Assembly (NCBI RefSeq): GCF_016862455.1
Contig: NZ_BOMZ01000037.1
Location: forward strand, 1-64,000
Source of the DNA: Actinoplanes utahensis
Lineage (GTDB): Bacteria > Actinomycetota > Actinomycetes > Mycobacteriales > Micromonosporaceae
DNA: 64,000 nt
Reading direction: 5' to 3'
The notes under the pieces were generated by a model. That model ran no database searches. It saw only the letters and a program-made list of their open reading frames with translations, and was not told the DNA's origin. The position numbers and the translations under genes are program-made. This document shows positions 41,146 to 50,907 of the stretch, piece after piece. The first letter of the stretch is position 1. Every line of letters starts with the position of its first letter.

Positions 41146-41673
41146 ATGAACGACGATCTCCGGGAGCTGATCGAGGAGTTGCGCGCCGATCTGCACGGGG
41201 GCGGCGACCCGCCGGTGATCGCCTACATCCGGGACGGGGCCGCGCCCGGCTCGATCCCCGCCGAGACGCCGACGCAGGTCCGGCGGTTGCTGGAGGTGGC
41301 CGACGGGATCTGGACCCCCGATGTGGACCTGCGGAGCGCCGGCGAGCTGGCCGGCATCCAGTTCCATCTGGACCTCATGCCGGAGTTCACCGGGGTCCGC
41401 GACGATCCGGGTGCCTGGTTCGTCTTCGGCACCCGGAACCAGGAGCCGCTGTTGATCCGCCGGGACACCGGCTCGGTGTGGTGCTTTCCCGACGACGGTG
41501 TCTGGTACACGACCGACCGCTTCTTCGAGATCGCCCTGGACTTCGACGAGTTCGTGGCCTACTACGTCTTCGGGGCCGGTTACGGCGAGATCGGCTCCGA
41601 CCACGACGACTGGTGGGCCTATCTCACCGCTCAGGGCCTGACGACGACTCCGGACGAAGATCCAGCAGGGTAG
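41146..41673 (+). CDS. SMI1/KNR4 (SUKH)-like protein
   Basis: 175 residues from ATG 41146, 13 bp after the HAD gene. Acidic, single domain: a helix-rich N-terminus, then VRRLLEVADGIWTPDVDLRS, DPGAWFVFGTRNQEPLLIRR and FFEIALDFDEFVAYYVFG. This resembles the SUKH superfamily, many of which are immunity proteins against polymorphic toxins. No toxin gene is near. Assignment is tentative. It converges on, and overlaps by 50 bp, the PaaX-like gene. Confidence 0.5.
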   Translation: MNDDLRELIEELRADLHGGGDPPVIAYIRDGAAPGSIPAETPTQVRRLLEVADGIWTPDVDLRSAGELAGIQFHLDLMPEFTGVRDDPGAWFVFGTRNQEPLLIRRDTGSVWCFPDDGVWYTTDRFFEIALDFDEFVAYYVFGAGYGEIGSDHDDWWAYLTAQGLTTTPDEDPAG

Positions 41674-42436
41674 CGGCGATGGCGGTGGCCGGGGCCAGGG
41701 AGGAGGATTCCAGGTCGCGGAAGAGTTTCTGGGCGCGGACGGCCGGCCAGTCCGGGGGCAGGTGCTCGACCGGGAGGCGGGGGTCGCGGCGGATCGCGCC
41801 GAGCCATTCGGCGATCAGGCTCAGCCGGGCCGCGAGGGGGTCGGTGTACGGGGGCGTGCCCTCCCACCGCGCCAGGAACTCCTGGTAGCGGGCGGCCAGA
41901 CCGGCCAGGTCGTACGCGTCCCCGACCATCGCCGCGATGTCGGTGAGCTCGGCGGCGCGGGCGTGGAAGACCCGGGCGTGCGCGGACAGGCCCAGCCCGG
42001 TCACGATGTCCTGCGCGGGCACCCGGCCGGGGGCGATCCACAGTCCGCCCTGCAACGGCCCGAACCCGGCCCAGGCCAGCTGGGACCGCAGGTCGTGGCG
42101 TTGCCGCTGCCATGACTCCGGCAGGGAGAAGCTGAGCAGGGTCCACGTCCCGTCCCACCGGTCGTTGACCGCGCCGGTCTCCCAGATCCGCCGGCGGCCG
42201 TCGTGCAGGATCCCGGCGGCCCGGGCGGTGAGCCCGAAGTACATCCGGCGGCCGTCGCGCTGCCGGCGCAGCAGGCCGCGGTGGACCATCCGGGACAGGG
42301 TGGAGCGGGTGGCGTGTTCGGAGACGCCGACGCGGCCGAGGGCGTCGATGGCGCTGCCGGAGAAGACGCACACGTCCCGGTCCAGCACGAAGTCGCCGAG
42401 CAACATCAGCATCAACGTCTGTGGATTCGACGGCAT
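41624..42436 (-). CDS. PaaX-family transcriptional repressor
   Basis: 270 residues. N-terminal winged helix (PQTLMLMLLGDFVLDRD; VSEHATRSTLSRMVHRGLL) followed by the family's central ferredoxin-like domain (WTLLSFSLPESWQRQRHDLR; GFGPLQGGLWIAPGRV) and a helical C-terminus. PaaX represses phenylacetate and other aromatic catabolic genes and is released by CoA thioesters. Here it is divergent from a Liv-type ABC operon, and a nested inverted repeat lies on the promoter between them, so it probably controls that uptake system. Confidence 0.85.
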   Translation of the reverse strand: MPSNPQTLMLMLLGDFVLDRDVCVFSGSAIDALGRVGVSEHATRSTLSRMVHRGLLRRQRDGRRMYFGLTARAAGILHDGRRRIWETGAVNDRWDGTWTLLSFSLPESWQRQRHDLRSQLAWAGFGPLQGGLWIAPGRVPAQDIVTGLGLSAHARVFHARAAELTDIAAMVGDAYDLAGLAARYQEFLARWEGTPPYTDPLAARLSLIAEWLGAIRRDPRLPVEHLPPDWPAVRAQKLFRDLESSSLAPATAIAATLLDLRPESSSGPER

Positions 42437-42445
42437 GCGCTAGAT

Positions 42446-42488
42446 GTTAGGCACTTTCTTGACGGCCGTGAAAGACACCGCCTAACTT
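42446..42488 (+). promoter_or_regulatory. PaaX-type operator over the ABC operon promoter
   Basis: Nested inverted repeats GTTAGGC (42446-42452) / GCCTAAC (42480-42486) and CTTTC (42454-42458) / GAAAG (42470-42474) are centred on one axis. Within them is a -35 TTGACG (42459-42464), an 18-bp spacer and a -10 TAACTT (42483-42488). Binding here would block the transporter promoter and could also autoregulate the repressor, whose ATG is 10 bp away. Confidence 0.7.
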
Positions 42489-42529
42489 CGATACCTCGAA
42501 ACACCCCTGTAATCCACAGGAGGTCACTC

Positions 42530-43686
42530 GTGCACAGATCCGGGCCGATCCTGCTGGCCCTCATCCTCGGAACAGCCGCCTGCGGCGCCACCGGCGACGA
42601 TCGGGCCGACGTCATCCGGGTCGGGCAGATCGTCTCGCTCACCGGCAACTACTCACCGCTCGGCACCGAGAACCAGAAGTCGGTGGCCCTCGCCGTCGAG
42701 CGGATCAACACGGCCGGCGGCATCGGCGGCCGGCGGATCGAACTGTCCGTCCGCGACGACAAGAGCCTGCCCGACCAGGCCGTTCTCGCCTTCAACGAGC
42801 TCAAGGGCGACTCCGACGCGATCATCGGGTCGCCGTTCAGCAACTCGGCGCTGGCCACCATCCCGCTGGTCGACCGGGAGGAGATCCCGTACGTCTCGCT
42901 CACCCCCGCCGACGAGCAGGCGAACCCGGTCCATCCGTACGTCTTCGTCGTCCCCGCCACCTCCGGCACCTACGCCGAGGCCGCTCTCCAGTACTTCCAG
43001 GACACCGGGCTGACCCGGATCGCCCTCGCCTACGACACCAAGAGCAGCTACGCCGTCGCCGGCGCGAAAGGACTCCAGGCCAAAGCCGCGCAGTACGGGG
43101 TGACCGTCGCGCCCGTCGAGGAGTTCCAGACCGGCGCCACCGAGTTCGGCGCCGTCTTCACCCACGTCCGCTCCTCCGGCGCGCAGGCCCTGATGGTCTG
43201 GGCGACCGGCGCCCCCGCCGTCGCCCTCACCAAGCAGTACGCCACCTCCGGCCTGACCGTCCCGCTGGTCCTCACCGGCGCCCAGGCCAGCCGGCTCTTC
43301 CTGGAACCGGCCGGCGCCGCCGCCGAGGGCGCCACCGTCGCCAGCAGTGTCGGCGTCGTCGGCGAGCACCTGCCACCCGGCGAACTGAAGACCGCCGTCG
43401 ACGAGCTGACCAGCGCGTTCACCGCGAAATACGGGTACGCGCCGCCACAGTTCGCCCAGGACGGGTACAGCGGCGTCAAACTCCTCGCCGCCGCCATCGA
43501 GAAGGCCGGCGGCCCTGATCGTGCGAAGGTCCGCGACGCCCTGGAATCGCTGACGCTCACCACCCCGAACGGCACCTACACCTACTCGCCCACCGACCAT
43601 GCGGGCCTGACCACCGCCTTCATCTCGATCAACACGATCGAGGGCGGCAGGTTCGTGCCGACCGGCTTCTCCCGGGAACGGTTCCC

Positions 43687-43690
<4 letters not shown>
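42530..43690 (+). CDS. Branched-chain-type ABC substrate-binding lipoprotein
   Basis: 386 residues from GTG 42530 behind CAGGAGG. Lipoprotein signal: HRSGPILLALILGTAAC, with the cleaved cysteine in LGTAAC. The mature protein is a type-I periplasmic-binding fold of the LivK family (VIRVGQIVSLTGNYSPLG; ERINTAGGIGGRRIELSVRD). Ligand cannot be read; with a PaaX regulator an aromatic acid is as likely as an amino acid. First gene of the five-gene transporter operon. Confidence 0.88.
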
Positions 43691-44471
<781 letters not shown>

Positions 44472-44475
<4 letters not shown>

Positions 44476-45155
44476 CCGGCGTCATCGAGGTACGCGACCT
44501 GACCGTCCGGTACTCCGGCGCCACCGCCCTCGACGGCGTCGACCTGACCGTCCACGCCGGTGAGCTGGTCGCCCTGATCGGCGCCAACGGTGCCGGCAAG
44601 TCCACCCTGGTCAAAGTCCTCTCCGGCCTGGTCCACCCGGCGTCCGGCACGATCACCGTCGACGGCCGGCTGGCCCAGGTCCCCGAGGGCCGGGAGATGT
44701 TCGGCGACCTGACCGTCGACGACAACCTGCGCCTCGGCGGCTGGCGCAACGGGCGGAAGGGCCGCGACACCACCCACGTCTACGACCTGTTCCCCGACCT
44801 GATCCCGATCCGTGCCCGCCGAGCCGGCGCCCTCTCCGGCGGCCAGCAGCAGATGGTCGCGATCGGCCGCGCCCTGATGGCCCGCCCCGACATCCTGGTC
44901 GTCGACGAGCTCAGCCTCGGCCTCGCCCCGCTCATCGTCACCACCCTGGTCGGCCACCTCCGCAGCCTGCACGCCGACCGCGGGCTGGCCGTCCTGCTGA
45001 TCGAGCAGAACGCCCGCCTCGCCCTCGACCTGTGCCACCGCGCCTACGTGCTCGAATCCGGCCGGATCGCCCTGCACGGCGCGGCCGCCGACCTGGCCCG
45101 CGACCCGCGCGTCGCCGCCGCCTACCTGGGCGGTCACGTGCCGGTGACCCCATGA
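44472..45155 (+). CDS. ABC transporter ATPase, LivF-like, shortened
   Basis: 227 residues from ATG 44472 (ATGA overlap). Walker A GANGAGKST, VPEGREMFGDLTVDDNL (LivF hallmark), signature LSGGQQQMVAIGRALM, Walker B LVVDELSLGLAP and LIEQNARLAL. Between Walker A and VPEGR it lacks some 15-20 residues (the 'p.e.....gi' linker) compared with usual LivF, and the DEP motif reads DEL. Probably still active, but worth a structural check. Confidence 0.88.
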
Positions 45156-45216
45156 CCCCGGCCGGTTCTCACTGCTGTCTCACCCGCGCTGAGACGGCAG
45201 CCACGGCCAGCCGGGG
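45156..45216. repeat. REP-like palindrome inside the transporter operon
   Basis: CCCCGGCCGG ... TGCTGTCTC, then GAGACGGCA ... GGCCAGCCGGGG: an imperfect long hairpin of the same family as the copies at 53546-53677 (shared GCTGTCTC / GAGAC.GC and GCCGG arms). It fills most of the 79-bp gap between the LivF and LivH genes and could attenuate the permease genes. Confidence 0.5.
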
Positions 45217-45234
45217 GGAACCGGGTGGGGCGCG

Positions 45235-46095
45235 ATGAGTGACCTCGTCGGATACCTGCTGACCGGGCTCGGGATCGGGGCCGGGTTCGCGCTCGTCGGC
45301 AGCGGCCTCGTCGTCATCCACCGGGTGACCGGGGTCGTCAACTTCGCCCAGGGCTCGTTCGCCGTGCTCGCCGCCCTGCTCACCTCGACGCTGCTCGGTG
45401 CCGGACTGCCGCACGGCGTGGCGGAGGCCGGGGGAGTGGCGCTCGGCGCGGTCGCCGGGCTGATCGTCGGCGTGATCGCGATCGGCCGCCCCGGCACCAG
45501 CCCCGGGACGTCGCTCATCGTCACCCTCGGGCTCGGTGTGCTGGCGTACGCGATCGAGGTGCTGATCTGGGGTGATCAACCCCGGTCGTTCCCGGGCCTG
45601 ACCGGGGTCGCCGAGATCGGCGGCGCCCGGATCCCCGCGCACTACCTGTTGATCATCGCCGTGGCCGCCCCGGTGTTCCTGTTCCTGGCCTGGTTCTTCG
45701 CCCGCACCGATCTGGGCCGGGCGCTGTCCGCGTGTTCGTCCAATCGCTACGCCGCCCGGGTCGTCGGCATCGACGTGCGCCGGATGGGCCTGCTGGCGTT
45801 CCTGATCGGCGGCGCGCTCGGCGGTCTCGCCGGGGTGCTGACCACCCCGGTTCAGCAGGTCACGTTCGACAGCGACGTGGTCCTGATCGTCAACGGCTTC
45901 GCCGCCGCGGTCCTCGGCGGCCTGACCCGCCCGGTGATCGCCCTGGCCGGCGGCCTGCTGCTGGGCGTAGCGCAGACCCTGACCGCGGGGTACGGCGGCG
46001 GCGCCTACCAGGTGGAGGTGGCCCTCGTGCTGATGCTCACCGTCATGATCGTCCAAGCCGCCCGGACCGGCGGCATCCCGGAGCCCGCCCGATGA
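45235..46095 (+). CDS. ABC permease, LivH-like
   Basis: 286 residues with about eight TM segments. Family hallmarks: LLTGLGIGAGFALVGSGLVV at the start, TGVVNFAQGSFAVLAALL, and ALSACSSNRYAARVVGIDVR with the permease cytoplasmic loop. Overlaps LivM by 4 bp. A REP-like hairpin separates it from the ATPase genes. Confidence 0.9.
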   Translation: MSDLVGYLLTGLGIGAGFALVGSGLVVIHRVTGVVNFAQGSFAVLAALLTSTLLGAGLPHGVAEAGGVALGAVAGLIVGVIAIGRPGTSPGTSLIVTLGLGVLAYAIEVLIWGDQPRSFPGLTGVAEIGGARIPAHYLLIIAVAAPVFLFLAWFFARTDLGRALSACSSNRYAARVVGIDVRRMGLLAFLIGGALGGLAGVLTTPVQQVTFDSDVVLIVNGFAAAVLGGLTRPVIALAGGLLLGVAQTLTAGYGGGAYQVEVALVLMLTVMIVQAARTGGIPEPAR

Positions 46096-47108
46096 CCGCC
46101 GGCCTCCTCCGCCCGGCCTCGGCCGCCGGGACCGGCCGGGCCGCGCGCTGGTGGCTCGCCGGGTTCACGATCCTCGGTCTGGCGCTGCCGCCACTGCTGC
46201 CGGAACGGCATCTCGCGACGTTCGTGCTGTTCGCGCTCACCGCGACGGTCACGGTCGGCGTCTCCCTGCTGATGGGGTACGCCGGGCAGGTCTCGCTCGG
46301 GCAGGCCGCCTTCTACGCGATCGGGGCGTACGCCGCCGGGCTGCTCGCCGTGCACGGCGTCCCGTCCCTGCTCGGCCTGCTGCTCGCCCCGGTGATCGCG
46401 GCCGTCGCGGCGGTGCTGCTCGGCGCCCCGCTGCTCCGGTTGCGCGGGCACCACCTGGCGTTCGCGACACTCGCCGTGCAGCTGATCCTGTTGTCGCTGC
46501 TGGCGCAGGCCGACTGGGCGGGCGGAGCGATCGGCCTCCAGGGCATACCCCGGCTGACGATCCTCGGCTACGAGTTGAGAGAGGACCTCGGTTACGCGTA
46601 CGCCGCAAGCCTGGTCCTCGCCCTCGCCGTGCTGATCGCGCGCAACGTCATCGTGTCCCGCGCCGGTCGCGCCCTGCGTGCCGCCGCCACCAGCGAGACC
46701 GCGGCCGCCGCCAGCGGCGTCCCGATCGGTCGGTACCGTCTCGCCGTCTTCGCCCTGTCCGCCGCGATGGCCGGCCTGGCCGGCGGCGTCTACGCGTACT
46801 ACCTGGGCTACCTCTCGCCGGGTTCGTTCCCGGTCCTGCTGTCCATCGAGTTCGTCGTGATGGCCGTCGTCGGCGGCCTCGGCACGATCACCGGCCCGGT
46901 CGCCGGCGCCGCCGTCGTCATCGTCCTGGTCCAGGTGCTGAACACCCTCGCCACCCGGCCCGGAATGCCCGGCTACGCCCCGGCCGTCCTCTCCTACGCC
47001 GTGTACGCCGTCGTCCTGATCCTCTGCGTCCTCTACCTCCCGAAAGGCCTGGTCCCCGCCCTCCGGCGTGCCACCCGTGCGACAGCACCGGACCGGCGTC
47101 AGTCGTAG
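46092..47108 (+). CDS. ABC permease, LivM-like
   Basis: 338 residues from ATG 46092. About ten TM segments, the family's LLMGYAGQVSLGQAAFYAIG motif, and the loop GRALRAAATSETAAAASGVP before the last spans. Completes the transporter: binding protein, two ATPases, two permeases. Confidence 0.9.
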   Translation: MTAGLLRPASAAGTGRAARWWLAGFTILGLALPPLLPERHLATFVLFALTATVTVGVSLLMGYAGQVSLGQAAFYAIGAYAAGLLAVHGVPSLLGLLLAPVIAAVAAVLLGAPLLRLRGHHLAFATLAVQLILLSLLAQADWAGGAIGLQGIPRLTILGYELREDLGYAYAASLVLALAVLIARNVIVSRAGRALRAAATSETAAAASGVPIGRYRLAVFALSAAMAGLAGGVYAYYLGYLSPGSFPVLLSIEFVVMAVVGGLGTITGPVAGAAVVIVLVQVLNTLATRPGMPGYAPAVLSYAVYAVVLILCVLYLPKGLVPALRRATRATAPDRRQS

Positions 47109-47143
47109 AAGCCGGTCCGGAAAGCCTCCGCTCGACCGGGCCC

Positions 47144-47722
47144 TCAGCTCCAGTCGGTCTGGTAGCCGTCCGGGCGCAGGAACCGCAACAGTTCGGCGTC
47201 GTCCGGGGCGTGGGTCTCGGTGATGATCCGGCGCAGCCGCGGCACCATCTCCGGATGATCGCCCAGGACACGGGCCTCGAACATCAGGTCACCCACCCGG
47301 CGGCGTACGGTCGTGCCGGGGTCGCTGTTGTCGGTGTCGCGTTCGTGCAGCAGGGTGTACCCGTCGCCCAGATCGGTGCAGACCACGACGACGGTGGCGT
47401 CGCAGTCGACGGTCCAGAGTGGCTCGTCAGGGCCGTCGGTCAGCAGCACGGCGTACGCGATGGGGTCCGCGCCCGGATCGGCGGCCGCCGGGTACCACAA
47501 CCGCAGGCCGTAGGCGCTGACCTCACCGGTGACCCGGTCGGCCGGCAGTTCGTCGGGCACCGGCAGGTCGCCGAGTGGCCGGTTCCACCCGCGGGTGAGG
47601 TCCATCAGGTCCCGCCGGTCCTTGGCCTCGTGGTAACCGTGCCGCAGCCACAGCGCCGGCACCGCACAGGCCAGCGTCACCGCCGCGACGACAGCCGTGA
47701 TCCATTTCGTGGTCGTTCGCAT
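47144..47722 (-). CDS. Membrane-anchored hypothetical protein
   Basis: 192 residues from ATG 47722. One N-terminal segment (TTKWITAVVAAVTLACAVPALWL) acts as signal or anchor. The outside part is acidic with two cysteines (TVDCDATVVVVC) and strand-helix pattern, ending with LRRIITETHAPDDAELLRFL. Family not recognised. It is the mirror neighbour of LivM, converging with a 35-bp gap. Confidence 0.6.
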   Translation of the reverse strand: MRTTTKWITAVVAAVTLACAVPALWLRHGYHEAKDRRDLMDLTRGWNRPLGDLPVPDELPADRVTGEVSAYGLRLWYPAAADPGADPIAYAVLLTDGPDEPLWTVDCDATVVVVCTDLGDGYTLLHERDTDNSDPGTTVRRRVGDLMFEARVLGDHPEMVPRLRRIITETHAPDDAELLRFLRPDGYQTDWS

Positions 47723-47800
47723 CGCGACCATCCTCGGCCGGAAGCCGGCGACGTCGGCGGAGGGCCGGTGCCGATCCTGTGCGGGTTCGGTGAAGGCGGC

Positions 47801-48658
47801 TCAGCCGGCGAGAACCCGGCGGAGGGCGTCGGCGAAGGCGGTCGGGTCGCCGTGCTGCCCGTACTCACCGCCGAGGAAACCGGCGTGGTTGCTCGGGAAG
47901 ACGGTGGGCTCCAGGCCGAGACGTCCGGCGACGGCGCGGCCGGCCCGGTGGGCGAGCTCGCCCTCGGACTCCGCACCGACCCCGAGGACGATCCTGGTGG
48001 TCGCGGCCTTCAGCGCGGCGAAGTCGGGCTGGTACAGGCAGCAGGTAACCAGGTTCTGGCCGAGGAGCACGTCGTCGCGGCTGCCGTCGTCCTCGGTGGG
48101 CAGGCCGAAGGTGGCCGGATCGGGGCCCGGCTCACCGGCGAAACCGGGCGGGATCGGGCCTTTCAGCGAGACGATCTCGATGAACTTGACCATCGCCGGG
48201 CCGAGACCGGAACGCTGGTAGAGGTCGCGCATGCCGAGGACGGCCGCCTCCGCGTCCACATGGTCGGGCAGCAGGCGGACCGCTGGCGGCTCGTGGGCGA
48301 CCAGAACCCGGACCAGATCAGGATGCGCCGCCACCAGGGCCAGGGCGTTGACCGCGCCGCCGCTGCTGGCGAAGAGATCCACCGGACCGGCGGCGGCCGC
48401 CTCGATCACCCGGCGGATGTCGTCGGCGTGCTGCACGGGCGTGCTCTCCGGGGCGGGATCGGTGCGCTTGCTGCGGCCGGTGCCGCGCGGATCGTAGGTG
48501 ATCACCCGCCGGTCGGTGAAGTGACCGGCCAGGGTGACGAACCCGCTGGCGTCCATCGGCGAGCCGACCAGCACCAGCGCCGGCTCGGCGGACGGAGTCG
48601 CGGGCTCGCGCACGTCGTAGGCGATGACTGCGCCGGGAACCTCGATGGTGTGAGTCAC
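47801..48658 (-). CDS. Alpha/beta hydrolase
   Basis: 285 residues from ATG 48658. Nucleophile elbow ASSGGAVNAL (Ser in S-S-G-G), oxyanion region VLVGSPMDASGF, a VITYDPRGTGRS strand and the final histidine in PSNHAGFLGG complete the catalytic set of a soluble alpha/beta hydrolase. Substrate unknown. Lies upstream of the small anchored protein on the same strand, 78 bp apart. Confidence 0.85.
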   Translation of the reverse strand: MTHTIEVPGAVIAYDVREPATPSAEPALVLVGSPMDASGFVTLAGHFTDRRVITYDPRGTGRSKRTDPAPESTPVQHADDIRRVIEAAAAGPVDLFASSGGAVNALALVAAHPDLVRVLVAHEPPAVRLLPDHVDAEAAVLGMRDLYQRSGLGPAMVKFIEIVSLKGPIPPGFAGEPGPDPATFGLPTEDDGSRDDVLLGQNLVTCCLYQPDFAALKAATTRIVLGVGAESEGELAHRAGRAVAGRLGLEPTVFPSNHAGFLGGEYGQHGDPTAFADALRRVLAG

Positions 48659-48674
48659 ACCCCGACCCTAACGG

Positions 48675-48698
48675 GCGGGGCCCGGCGACGGGCCCCGC
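48675..48698 (-). terminator. Hairpin terminator of the acetylesterase gene
   Basis: GCGGGGCCC (48675-48683) and GGGCCCCGC (48690-48698), a perfect 9-bp stem with a 6-nt loop, 7 bp after the minus-strand stop at 48706. Confidence 0.7.
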
Positions 48699-48705
48699 GC
48701 GGCTC

Positions 48706-49539
48706 TCAGCTTTCGGCGGGCCGGGTGACGGGCCAGGTCAGGACATCATCGGGAATCGAGGTACGCCGTAGCGCACGCCCGTCCCGCCCCGGAAGGCCCC
48801 GCCCGGCCGCCACGACGACGCGGGCCAGCTCGATCGCCCCGTGCGCCTGGAAGTGCGTGTTGTCGACGACGCCGTCCGGGTGGTTCGGGGACGCGCCCGC
48901 GTCCAGGTGCAGGAAATGGTCCTTCGTGCCCTCCGGCCCCAGTCGGCCCCACAGGTCGAAGGAGAGGGCGGTGAGGTCGATCAGCGGTGTCCTCGTCGAC
49001 GCGGCGAGCGCCCGCATCGCGTCGGGGTACTCGCCGTGGGAGAGGTACGGCGTACCGTCCGCGGTGAATCTCCGCCGCTCGACCGGTGTCACCAGGATCG
49101 GGGTGGCCCGCGCCCGCCGTGCCCCGTCGAGGTACCGCCGCAGGTACTCCGGGAAGGTGGTCCACGGATCGGTGCCGCGGGCCGGATCGGTGACCTTCTC
49201 GTCGTTGTGCCCGAACGACACGAGCAGCACGTCGCCCGGCCTGATCGCGGCGAGGATCCGGTCGAGCCGGCCGAGGTCGAAGAAGCTCTTGGAACTCGCT
49301 CCGGACAGGGCCTCGTTCACCACCGTGACGTCGTGGCGCAGGAACACGTGCAGGGCCTGGCCCCAGCCGGCGCGGGGATGGTCCGCCACGGCGTAGGTGG
49401 CGGCGGTCGAGTCACCGGCCACGAAGATGGTGGGCCGGCGCCGGCGGGGACCGGCGAGCGCGGGTGCCGCAGTGGGGATGATCCCGGCGATCGTTCCGCC
49501 GACGCCTGCGCGGAGCAACGTTCTCCGATTGATCTGCAT
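48706..49539 (-). CDS. Rhamnogalacturonan acetylesterase-like SGNH hydrolase (Tat-exported)
   Basis: 277 residues from ATG 49539. A twin-arginine signal (INRRTLLRAGVGG) precedes an SGNH hydrolase: Ser44 in VAGDSTAATY, Gly/Asn in LVSFGHND and the catalytic Asp-His in DNTHFQAHGA. Order and spacing fit rhamnogalacturonan acetylesterases (CE12) that deacetylate pectin. A LacI-family palindrome is 33-46 bp upstream. Works with the pectinesterase at 61218 in pectin use, probably under the same type of repressor. No ribosome site is obvious. Confidence 0.82.
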   Translation of the reverse strand: MQINRRTLLRAGVGGTIAGIIPTAAPALAGPRRRRPTIFVAGDSTAATYAVADHPRAGWGQALHVFLRHDVTVVNEALSGASSKSFFDLGRLDRILAAIRPGDVLLVSFGHNDEKVTDPARGTDPWTTFPEYLRRYLDGARRARATPILVTPVERRRFTADGTPYLSHGEYPDAMRALAASTRTPLIDLTALSFDLWGRLGPEGTKDHFLHLDAGASPNHPDGVVDNTHFQAHGAIELARVVVAAGRGLPGRDGRALRRTSIPDDVLTWPVTRPAES

Positions 49540-49571
49540 GCGGCCACATTCAATCAGGGAACATCGATGCA

Positions 49572-49585
49572 GGCAAGCGCTTTCC
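49572..49585. promoter_or_regulatory. LacI-family operator, acetylesterase gene
   Basis: GGCAAGCGCTTTCC, one mismatch from the perfect palindrome GGAAAGCGCTTTCC at 61173-61186 before the pectinesterase gene. Located 33-46 bp upstream of the acetylesterase ATG and in the region shared with the divergent gene at 49718. Confidence 0.6.
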
Positions 49586-49717
49586 TGCTGGTGGACGTCC
49601 CGGCGGTCGGCTCCGGGGTCGAGGGGCGGGCGCGATCGGTCTACTGTCGAATCGAGCCATGTAACAGAAGCGATGTAGGGTGCTGGCGCCAGGCGGCCGA
49701 TCAGGGGGACGGTAATC

Positions 49718-50779
49718 GTGACGACAGTGGAGAACCAGACGGAGCCGGTCCGGTCCGGCGTGGCGCCGTTCAGCGCCCGCGAGCGGTGGGTGCTGGTGGT
49801 CGCGAGCGCCTGGCTGGTCATCGGGTTGCAGCTGGACGCGTACGCGCATGCCACCACCCCGGAGCTGGAGACGTTCTGGACCCCGTGGCACGGCGTCCTC
49901 TACTCCGGCATCGCCGCCTCCGGCTTCACCCTGCTCTGGATCATGCGGTCCCGGCTGCCCGGCATCCCCACCTACCGGTCCGTGCTGGCCCTGCCCAACG
50001 CGCTTCGCCTGCCGCTCGCCGGCATGGCGTTCCTGCTCGTCGGCGGCGGCGTCGACACGCTCTGGCACAACATCTGGGGCATCGAGCGGGACATGGAGAT
50101 CTTCGTCAGCCCCAGCCACGAGTTCATCATCCTCGGCATGGTGCTCGTCGCGATGGGCCCGGCCCTGATGCTCGCCACCGGCCCGGAGCGCACCCTCGGC
50201 GCCGGCGGGGCCCTGCTCGTCGGCATCTCCACGCTCTTCACCGTGCTGCCCGTGCACATCTACTCGCTGCACGCCACCGCGATCGGCTTCCGCCACCTCG
50301 GCAGCGACCTCGACCCGATCCCGGTGTTCTCACCCGACGCGCAGCTCATCCACGGTTACATCTTCAGCACCATCCTCCTGCTGGTGCCGTTCATCGTCAT
50401 CGGCCGCCGCTGGCCGCTCCCGATCGGCCTGCCGTCCGTGCTGGTGTCGCTCGTCGCCGTGTTCATGCACCTGATGTTCGACTCGCAGCGCGCCTGGTGG
50501 CCGGCCCTCACCCTGGCCGCCGCCGCGATCGCGCTGGAGGTCGTGCTGCGCGTCGCCATCCCGTTCGTGCGACTCTCCGCCAACGCCCGCTGGATCCTCT
50601 TCGGCCTGCTCACCCCGCCCGCCGCCTGGGGCGCCGTCCTGCTCGTCGGCAAGATCCAGACCGGCACCACCGGCTTCAACATCCACGTCGTCACCGGCCT
50701 GCTGACCATGACCGCCCTGACCGGTGCGGGCACCGTGCTGGTCGCCCGCAGCGTCCAGCACCTCCCCAAGCCCGAGTGA
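49718..50779 (+). CDS. Multi-pass membrane protein, function unknown
   Basis: 353 residues from GTG 49718 (GGGGG and GTAATC upstream). Nine or so TM segments; a DAYAHATTPELETFWTPWHG stretch and FFRH-like His/Trp residues (DTLWHNIWGIE; PSHEFIILG) are conserved-looking polar groups within the membrane region. No family recognised. It is first of three consecutive membrane-protein genes that overlap or nearly overlap, so they probably function together. Confidence 0.7.
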   Translation: MTTVENQTEPVRSGVAPFSARERWVLVVASAWLVIGLQLDAYAHATTPELETFWTPWHGVLYSGIAASGFTLLWIMRSRLPGIPTYRSVLALPNALRLPLAGMAFLLVGGGVDTLWHNIWGIERDMEIFVSPSHEFIILGMVLVAMGPALMLATGPERTLGAGGALLVGISTLFTVLPVHIYSLHATAIGFRHLGSDLDPIPVFSPDAQLIHGYIFSTILLLVPFIVIGRRWPLPIGLPSVLVSLVAVFMHLMFDSQRAWWPALTLAAAAIALEVVLRVAIPFVRLSANARWILFGLLTPPAAWGAVLLVGKIQTGTTGFNIHVVTGLLTMTALTGAGTVLVARSVQHLPKPE

Positions 50780-50907
50780 CCCACCAGCACAACCCCGGCC
50801 CGGCGTCCCCCCGTCGGGCCTCCGCCCTGCCGTCGTCTCGCGGGCCCTTCGCCCTGCCGTCGTCTCGCGGGCCCTTCGCCCTGATTCTTCTCCGCCGGGC
50901 GTCTACG

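Noticed and set aside
39049..41604. Long minus-strand open frame (851 codons)
   Set aside because: Antisense to the epimerase and HAD genes, Gly/Asp/Val-rich and without motifs.
46151..49396. Long plus-strand open frame (1081 codons) across LivM and minus-strand genes
   Set aside because: Out of frame with LivM and antisense to three genes with clear families; composition is shadow-like.
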